Source: Platycnemis pennipes (Eukaryota; Arthropoda; Insecta; Odonata; Platycnemididae). Taken from it: a stretch of 64,000 bases of DNA. Below, in pieces: positions 57,026 through 64,000 of this stretch. Position 1 is the first letter of the stretch. The number at the start of each line of letters is the position of its first letter. The stretch is taken from NCBI GenBank assembly GCA_933228895.1, contig OW121846.1, positions 22,573,088-22,637,087 of the forward strand, in the 5' to 3' direction. The translations under genes and the position numbers were made by a program. The notes below the pieces were generated by a model. The model saw nothing but the letters and a program-made list of their open reading frames with translations. It was not told the DNA's origin and did no database searches.

Positions 57026-58168
57026 TTGGGGTACCAATTGGTGGCGGAGGGTTTCCTATACACCGCGTGTCCCATCAATTCACACCTTCATCTCGCACAG
57101 CTAAATGCGGTACTCACCACCGTAATTCAGCGTTTCTGCAGAGTTAGTGACGAGATCAACTTCCCGGCCGAAAGACAGAAAGTGGAAGCCATTCTACAGA
57201 AGAACGGATATGACAAGAGAGCCATCTCCAAAACATTTTACAAAATCATTGCCAAAGATAAGGACGGCCCAAAAGAAGAAATTGGGACTCCGAACACAGA
57301 GCCTTCATTCCTTACGTCCGGGGCGTAACGACAGAATAAGAAACATTCTCCGCAAACATGAAATCAAAGCTGTGTTCAAGCCACATTTAAAAATTAGAAA
57401 CGGCCTGAGGAGTGTGAAGGACGCAACACCATTTCAAGTGGAAGCAGTGTATGACATACCATGCCAAACTTGCGAAAAGAAATATATCGGCGAAACCGGA
57501 CGTTCCGTTAAAACCCGCTTAGAAGAACACCAGCCGACTGACTATTCGACTGGGACAACCCTTAAAATCAGCAGCAGCGGAACATGCAGCCTCGGGACAC
57601 GCGATTGACCTCAAACAAACAAAGATAATCGCGAAAGTGAAAAACTTCAAGCCCCGGCTGATCCGCGAAGCTTTGGAAATAAGAAAATGCCAGCAAATTT
57701 ACAATAGGGACTGTGGCCTCCAAATTAGCCACACATGGGACCCTGCTTTGAGCCTTAATAAAAATGCTATGACTACTCCTTCCACTCCTCCCCTTCCCAT
57801 TCTTTTCCCGCCATGAAACCCCTATATAAACTCCTCCAACTCGACATATACCTCATTCCCTTTGATAAAGTGACCAGCAACGTCAAGTATCATACCTGGT
57901 TATAGTACGCGGGGTACACCCGAACAACAAATATACACATCTAATACGACCCGCGAAAGTTTCAACCACATATTGCTATCAATTTACTTGCTTTCACACA
58001 TGTTTAATTTCATATTTGTATCCTCATTACTTTGCATCCTTATATTTATATTCTTTAGCGCTCATATTGTAATCCACCATTTTTGCTGAGCCAATTTTAA
58101 GTTTGCTGTAGCAATTTGCTCCAAGGGTCATGCCCAGAGCATAATAAATATATATTCTATTCTATTCT
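57026..58168 (+). pseudogene. Penelope-like retrotransposon 3' half with GIY-YIG endonuclease
   Basis: Frame 1 (to about 57300) carries HLAQLNAVLTTVIQRFCRVS and ERQKVEAILQKNGYDKRAIS, the region after the RT. After a frameshift, RNDRIRNILRKHEIKAVFKP is followed by VYDIPCQTCEKKYIGETGRS and VKTRLEEHQ, a well-preserved GIY-YIG nuclease start (Y...C..C...YIGETGR.....R..EH). A second slip leads to AAEHAASGHAIDLKQTKIIA and LIREALEIRKCQQIYNRDCG, the end of that domain. The protein ends near 57816. A 3' untranslated part runs to AATAAATATATATTCTATTC near 58168. 5'-truncated and frameshifted, but fresher than the 31-kb copy. It is a different lineage by sequence. Confidence 0.88.
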
Positions 58169-58215
58169 GTTGAGTACATATCGTAGATAGTATAGGAAAG
58201 AAGGGTTAATGTCTT

Positions 58216-58413
58216 CTATGCTGCGTTTTTAATTAGTTCTGCAGAAACATCATCAATTCCAGACGCCTTATTCATCCGAAGGTTCCGTACTGCTGCGTCA
58301 AATTCCGATCTTAATATTGATGCTGCCATATCATCCCTTTCGACTTCGCTTTCCTCTTCGATCTCTTTCGTGCTTACATTTTTTCCGTTGTATGACCCAG
58401 ATATCCTTTCCAT
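58216..58413 (-). pseudogene. Non-LTR RT N-terminal fragment
   Basis: A 65-codon - strand frame ends SEFDAAVRNLRMNKASGIDD and VSAELIKNAA. This is the 'EFD.AL.DL..NKA.GIDDIPAELIKN' motif just before the RT palm in insect LINEs. Only this short piece is present. Confidence 0.8.
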
Positions 58414-59299
58414 CTCTTCACTTTGTCTTCATTTTCTACCAAAAGTTCTCCATTTTTCTCCCTTATAGCATTGCATCTTATGCTCCGTTCCCTTAAAGTG
58501 GTTCCACACTACTCTATAGCCAGCAACTTCCACCTTTCCAAGTGCAAAATTGTTTTATACATCTTCGCACAGATTCTTCATCCACATTTCTCAGACTAAA
58601 TGTTATAAATTTCACTGTATTTAACCGAATCATGTTTTGAAAGTTCGATATCTATATTCAATCCACGTCATAATTTTCAAACAAAAAACTAAACTGATGT
58701 AAAAATAATATGACCATTTCAAATTTCTGAGTTGTCCACTTCCCTTGATACCCTTATCTTATGTTTGTATAAATACAGAGATAAATACAGAGATCTTGCA
58801 AAGACTTCGTCGGCTACTAAATATGGGGAAAATGCTCATATACATTTCATGATATCAGTCGCGCATATTACTCAGAATTGTTTATAATGAAATTATTCAG
58901 AATTTGAGTCATTATACTGCGAGATTCTCAGGTGGGAAGCAAACTTTTTAAGAGAATTTCACCGCAATACGCGATAATTAATCACGGCAGTTTGTTGCGC
59001 AACAGTCGAGGTCATGATCACCATTTACGACTGGTGAGTAATTATGGTTAAGGGTGAATAATGGGAAGAGGAGAAAAGTTAAGGATAATCAATCTGGTCT
59101 CACTATCTGAAAGTCCTCAAATATATTGCCCCTCCCGAATGACCACCTTTAGAGTCCTCTCAAAATGCCGCCCAAGCGTGCACACAAAAACATATCTTTC
59201 TTTCTCCGAGTTTGAACCCTGGCCCTCAGCTTAGATGAACAGTCTTCACCAAACCCTGTGCCTCATACATAAAAGCTGAACAAGTCAAAAACGGCGAGG
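58414..59299. other. Non-coding stretch
   Basis: Probably upstream remains of the LINE fragment on the - strand for the first 150 bases. Nothing else recognised. Confidence 0.4.
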
Positions 59300-59465
59300 T
59301 TACTCTAGGTCGTTGCGCGCCGGCTTGGACAACTATGGGCCGCGGGTTTCATTCCCACCTCAGGCATGGGTGTGGTGTTTGTCTAAGCATTTGATTAAAT
59401 TAGTTTAGACAGTGTGATATATCGGTTACAGTTGAAGGACCTAATCCCTAAAATATACTACCACT
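59300..59465 (+). repeat. tRNA-derived SINE of the GGCATGGGTGTG type
   Basis: GGTCGTTGCGCGCCGGCTTG (A-box region), GCCGCGGGTTTCATTCCCAC (B-box region), CTCAGGCATGGGTGTGGTGT, then TTAGTTTAGACAGTGTG and GACCTAATCCC. This order of motifs is well known from SINEs of several insect groups. Moderately diverged. Confidence 0.75.
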
Positions 59466-59685
59466 AGGTTAAGTTAATTTTGCCATTTCTGTTTTCCGTC
59501 ATCAATGAAATAGTGCAGACAACCCTAGTTGAAGCATAAATGACCGTATAGTAAGAGAAAATGGAATTTTCTTTAACTTTCCACAACTTATGTGCAATTT
59601 TCAGTTCCTTTGTTTGACGCTACTGTTAGTTAATGAAGTCAGTATTTGATACCCGCTGTGTAAAAATAATTAATACTCTATCATC

Positions 59686-59800
59686 ATCACCAGTCATCAA
59701 TCCTAAGATGGGTTTGACGCGGCTGTCCAAACGATGCGTCAAACGGTGAGCCTCTTCCCAAAACCAGCCATGAATGATACCTCGAAATAGCCGATTTTTC
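59686..59800. repeat. Possible LINE 3' tail remnant
   Basis: TCATCATCACCAGTCATCAA followed by GGTTTGACGCGGCTGTCC resembles the start of the 56.8-kb LINE tail (TCATCATTAGTCAGCAATCT...TTTGATGCAGCTCTTCA). Weak. Confidence 0.35.
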
Positions 59801-59954
59801 TTCTTGGGAAACGAAATTGTCGGAACTTGCCTGGTTTCCTCCGTTTTCCTAATAGTACTCTACAATCAGCCGCCACTCTTGTCAACTTTCACGATATTTC
59901 TCTTTCGTTCCTGTCCATCGATATCAACAACGCAAATAACCAAACCATTCGAAA

Positions 59955-60076
59955 CTGCACAGTAGCAGAATTTCCATGGAGAAAAAAATCACTCGCTTTG
60001 ACCGGGAATCGAACCTGCAACCCCCTTGCTGGCTTCCGGCAAGGCGCTTTAACCACTGTAAGCTGTCAAGACGTCC
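59955..60076 (-). repeat. SINE family A copy 3
   Basis: - strand: GACGTCTTGACAGCTTACAG, AAAGCGCCTTGCCGGAAGCC, a perfect B-box GCAGGTTCGATTCCCGGTC, then AAAGCGAGTGATTTTTTTCT and CCATGGAAATTCTGCTACTG. It is the best-preserved of the three copies. The tRNA-like half could be mistaken for a real tRNA, but the acceptor ends do not pair and the SINE tail is attached. Confidence 0.7.
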
Positions 60077-63000
60077 CATTTGCTAGGGGACTTCGGGAAG
60101 ATGTCACCGGACTGCCGTATATATATTATGACGTCACAAAGAGACCGTAATCGGGTGCACAGCGCAACCGTCTATGAGGTTTACAGAACAATTTCGCAAC
60201 CGTTGTTTCCAAATATATCGAAATAGCAATCGTGAAGTGGAGCAATTAAGTTCAGGAACGATTTCTAATATCTAACATCTTATAAAGATCAGTGAAGTCT
60301 AGCTAAGGCACATTGATTGATAGGGATGCCTAGAGAGAGCCGAGCATGACGTTAGCGATGTTCATGACGTTATCGAAAGGGCGGAATAAAACTGAATACT
60401 CAAATTTCTACCCTCTGTTTTGCTTCTTTTACTGCGTGTACATCAACATTGATGCTGATCAACATTCTGGTAGAATATTAATATTTATCAATATTATACC
60501 AGAAAGTCGTATCCACACACGAATTCATCTAGCAAAGAATTTCAAGTAATAACTAATAATGGCTAGTAGTTAATAACAACTAATATCAGAAAATATATAT
60601 TCCTCGGGGAGAGTGATCCTTGTGGCCTCACTTTCATTTGCATCGTTTTATCAAAATTCATTTTCCATTTGGATAGTCTCTTCAAAAATCGAGAACATAT
60701 TTCCACCTTGTTTACAAATGATTTCAAAACATATAGGTATTCAAATTCCTTTATTGCTCTGATGCCCAATACGAACACGCTCCCACTGACTAAAATGACT
60801 TGCCGTCAAGTGTCGTTCCGGAAATAAAATTGTCAAGAGTTTACTCACAGGGATGAAAGTCACGCCATGATTGCATCACAGCCGCCCAAACAATATGAGC
60901 ATTTTCAAGAGCTACGCCCACCACAGCATTAGCGTTGTCTGACGCCTGGAAAACTCCGTGAGAACTTCCCGAGCATCAGAAACTTCACACGATTTCTCCC
61001 CGCAATTTTCTCACTGTTGAAGGTGATGAGTTTTCTTTTGTCCACTGCTACGGTGACAAACTGCGGTAATCAAAGCTAAGAGATGCCTCGTAAATAAATG
61101 CAGTGCAGCCGGAGTTTTCACCCCTTCAGTGGTGAGTTTTCCCTGGTAATGCCCCCAGGGTAGGTTTTTACATTGGTTGGGTTTCGAAAAGCATAGATCA
61201 TTGAAGTTTGCAAGTCAAAATCATATTGAAGAATCTTATAATCATAATTCACTGCGATGCAACAATGAAATACTATTAAATTATTAAAGGTTGCCTGGAT
61301 GTGTTTCGGAAGCGTGCTAATTGAGCACCAATTAAATCACGGAAATCTTTCGGGATAGAACGTTTTGGGCAGTAGAGCAAGGCCCGGAAAAGTGTTCCTG
61401 GCATACCACTAAAGAGGTTAAGAATCACTCTTAGGCTAATCCTCGACAACCACCTCATTTTTATGCACGGGAGACATTTGCACCAGCTCCTATGTTCCCT
61501 TTGAGATTTCTCTTCAATAGTAAGGTCACTTCCTGGATTATGAGGCATGGCCTTTGGAATTTCCCTTCTCAGTGCAACTTCATGTAGATGTGAATCCTTT
61601 CTTCGCCTGCCGACACTTCCGAAGTTTCCTGAGGCGTGCGCGCTTCTCTGAGCCCAATAGGCTCTTGTTGGTCAGTAGGATTCTCACGACTACCATCGCT
61701 TACAAAACACACATGAATTGAATCGCGAACCCGTTACCTTTGTCAACTAGGAAGTTATTTTCTCCCCCGCCTATGACTGATCAACACTTTGAGGGGAATG
61801 AGTAAATTCGAAGCAGATTGCATGATTCTGTCCCTCGAAATTGTGAAGAAATGCATTCAAGAACATTGAGGTTTTTGAGATCGATGCAGGAAAATGTTTA
61901 TGCATATTCCTTCCAATACGTTTTTGGCAACGGTTTCATTCAGTATAGTGCGCCAAAGAGGTTGAAAACAGCTACATGTTATTTTATTGCTTCAATTTTA
62001 AGTTATTAACAGATGTAATAAACTCCTAATCGCCGAGTCTTGTGTACCGCAGAGCGGATAGCAGTTTACATTTCATGAATGCAGCACGTACTGTTTGCTT
62101 GCCTCACTTGGAGATGCATCGGAGATATTTCATAGCATCAAAAAGGAATGCGTTCCATATTTTCCTATGAGTTACTGAGTCTCACGTGCATAAGTCACGC
62201 AACGGAATGAAAATGTGTCAATCTATGAGTATTGTACTTGATGTTTTTCATACCCCACGACATTTAATTCACCCACCGTGTCTGCATGAGTTATTGTTAT
62301 TTGAAGCGTGTTCTTCATGGAAAATACATTTTCATAAATGCTTTCAAATATTGATCTCCCAAAAGCATGAAGTTTGAATACTTAAAAATCTACTGCCACT
62401 TCCATAGTGAGGAGAATTACTACCTCACACACGCTTGATGTGTTTCGAGTTCAAAATACTGCTGAAAACGTCTCTACGTTCCAATGGCAATAATTTACTC
62501 TTAAAGCGTGGCTTGGCACCGGTTATGTGTCACTGGTAACGCTCCGGGTTCCAGCTAAGCATTTTATGCTTATGAATGCTCAGAGTTGAGTGTGTTGGTT
62601 GTCTAAGGCAAAAATATAGCAACGCACTTTCTCAGCTTGTGATTGGATTTCTATTTGATTTGTGGCCCATCACAGTAAACATACGCATCCAGAAAGGACG
62701 CTCAATTTCTCATCTTGCTATAGAGAAACACAGCAGTCAATTTTAACCATTAAAATTTTCCATAGATTTCTTCAGGCATCTGTATAAATAAAATAATAGC
62801 ACTTTTTCTGTATTATAAGCACTTTGCCGCTTTTCTCGAAAAAAAACAGGTTGACGGATTCCGATGACATATGTTTGCCATTATCTGTTAATTTTGAGAA
62901 GGTTTTAGCTATCGCAAATAATTATCCACCATACCATACAACTGAATTTAAATCTATAATTTTTATTTTTATAATTTACGGTTTTCATTTTAAGAGAACA

Positions 63001-64000
63001 CAAATTCATTTCTTCACTCATTAAAATACCTAAGCATTAATTGATCTCTTTTGTTCTTCTTTGATTTACATCAAAATTCATTGTTTATATTTCGGCAATT
63101 TTCCGAGCGTTGCTTAGGCCATGATGCTTAAACAGTTCATCTTAGTGAGATGCCGTAAACTACATTATATTTCTCGCGAGAGAAGGTACGAAAGGCGGCA
63201 TTACAGGTGATTCGTGAAGCAAGGTAGGCCATATAATTCGGCACAGACATGCTAGATTACGAGTACGCTACTCATGGCTAGTGTTGCCACGAGACGACAC
63301 TTGGGGTCAGTCTCTTATCGTTTAACGAACTCCAGCCTCGGAGACTGCTTTGGGTAGACCGGAGAAAAAGCTTTGGGTACGTTAAATGACAGCGATGGCT
63401 TCCTAAACGAAGAATAACAGCAATAGGGACCTATGGAGGCATTCATATACCCTAATATTTCATCAATGGTTAAGGGTATTGCATATAAACGTAAAAATAC
63501 AAATGGTTTCTCCATTGATGATTTCAAAGATGAAGTTGAATAGGAATAACACTCAAATGGAACAACCCTTAAGAGCGTCAAATTCTATGTCGTTAAATAA
63601 TAGTATCCCTAAGTGCCCATAATAATCAATGAGTACGTCAAAATATAAAACTATCCCGTCTAATCACTTTAGAATTTAAAAACAAAAGAGTTGGCTTTTT
63701 AATAGTTCTAGCAAAAGTGCCCAATAGCCCGGAGTTCATGAATTGCAACAGGTAGTCTTACTGTTACCATTGCTTACTCCTACAATTGCTAAGAGCAATA
63801 TTTTGAGTTGAGTGATGCTACCAGTGAAGACAGCCTTTCTGCTGGAGCATACGCCGAAACTCCTCATCATATATGTCGGCACACAAACTTAATGTCATCG
63901 CCTCCTACCTCGTCAATATTTTTCAATTGTAGTCACGAGTATTTTTCGGTGCTCCTCCCACTTAGCTTATACCACACCATTAAAATTTAGATCTTAAACA
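60077..64000. other. Non-coding stretch to window end
   Basis: Nearly 4 kb without a recognised gene, SINE head or transposon end. The longest frames (61276-61548 and 63315-63581, both - strand) lack motifs and splice context. Confidence 0.4.

Noticed and set aside
59990..60076. Functional tRNA gene on the - strand
   Set aside because: The A- and B-box are good, but acceptor-stem ends do not pair and the SINE family A tail follows directly.
1..64000. CRISPR arrays, bacterial operons, riboswitches or phage modules
   Set aside because: No evenly spaced short repeats or bacterial gene layout; the window is clearly eukaryotic.

Overview
The window looks like a piece of a large, AT-rich, transposon-loaded insect nuclear genome. 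The evidence is spliced genes with long introns, tRNA-derived SINEs, Penelope-like and non-LTR retrotransposon relics, and piggyBac, Tigger/pogo, hAT and Tc1/mariner DNA transposon relics. No bacterial gene organisation is present. One SINE has the 'GGCATGGGTGTG' body seen in several insect lineages, and the NAD kinase C-terminus reads like the insect protein. I do not assign a species.

Two host genes are supported by reading frame plus splice sites. (1) The 3' part of an NAD kinase gene (NADK) lies on the + strand in three exons: 11885-11967, 13489-13571 and a terminal exon 20130-20334. The first two are both 83 bp, have the same phases, and encode alternative versions of the same protein segment around the SFDGR motif. 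They look like a mutually exclusive exon pair, because including both gives a stop codon four codons after the junction. The rest of the gene is presumably upstream of the window, so roughly 1-11884 is probably intronic. (2) On the - strand, convergent with NADK, is the 3' part of a gene for a PH-domain/coiled-coil protein that I cannot name: exons 44856-44612, 34651-33405 and 32722-32494. Its PH domain is split by a 10-kb intron.

Layout: 1-11.9 kb holds a piggyBac relic between two direct repeats, a foldback element, SINEs and a nearly full-length but decayed Tigger element (7982-10274). 11.9-20.3 kb is the NADK 3' part, with a piggyBac-type MITE in its last intron. 20.4-32.4 kb is intergenic: a piggyBac relic just past the NADK stop, a Jockey-type RT tail, a hAT end, and a Penelope-like relic without its RT. 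32.5-44.9 kb is the PH-domain gene. Its large intron carries a 4-kb composite hAT element with a perfect 8-bp target duplication, a nested element with about 560-bp inverted arms, two facing copies of another repeat, and an unexplained exon-like ORF. 44.9-64 kb is gene-poor, with fragments of non-LTR elements, one Penelope-like 3' half with a GIY-YIG endonuclease, several SINEs, and long stretches where I recognise nothing.

The most interesting signal is the NADK exon pair. Next come the composite hAT element and the in-frame exon-like cassette inside the PH-domain intron. All calls come from reading the sequence; no alignment or database search was run.
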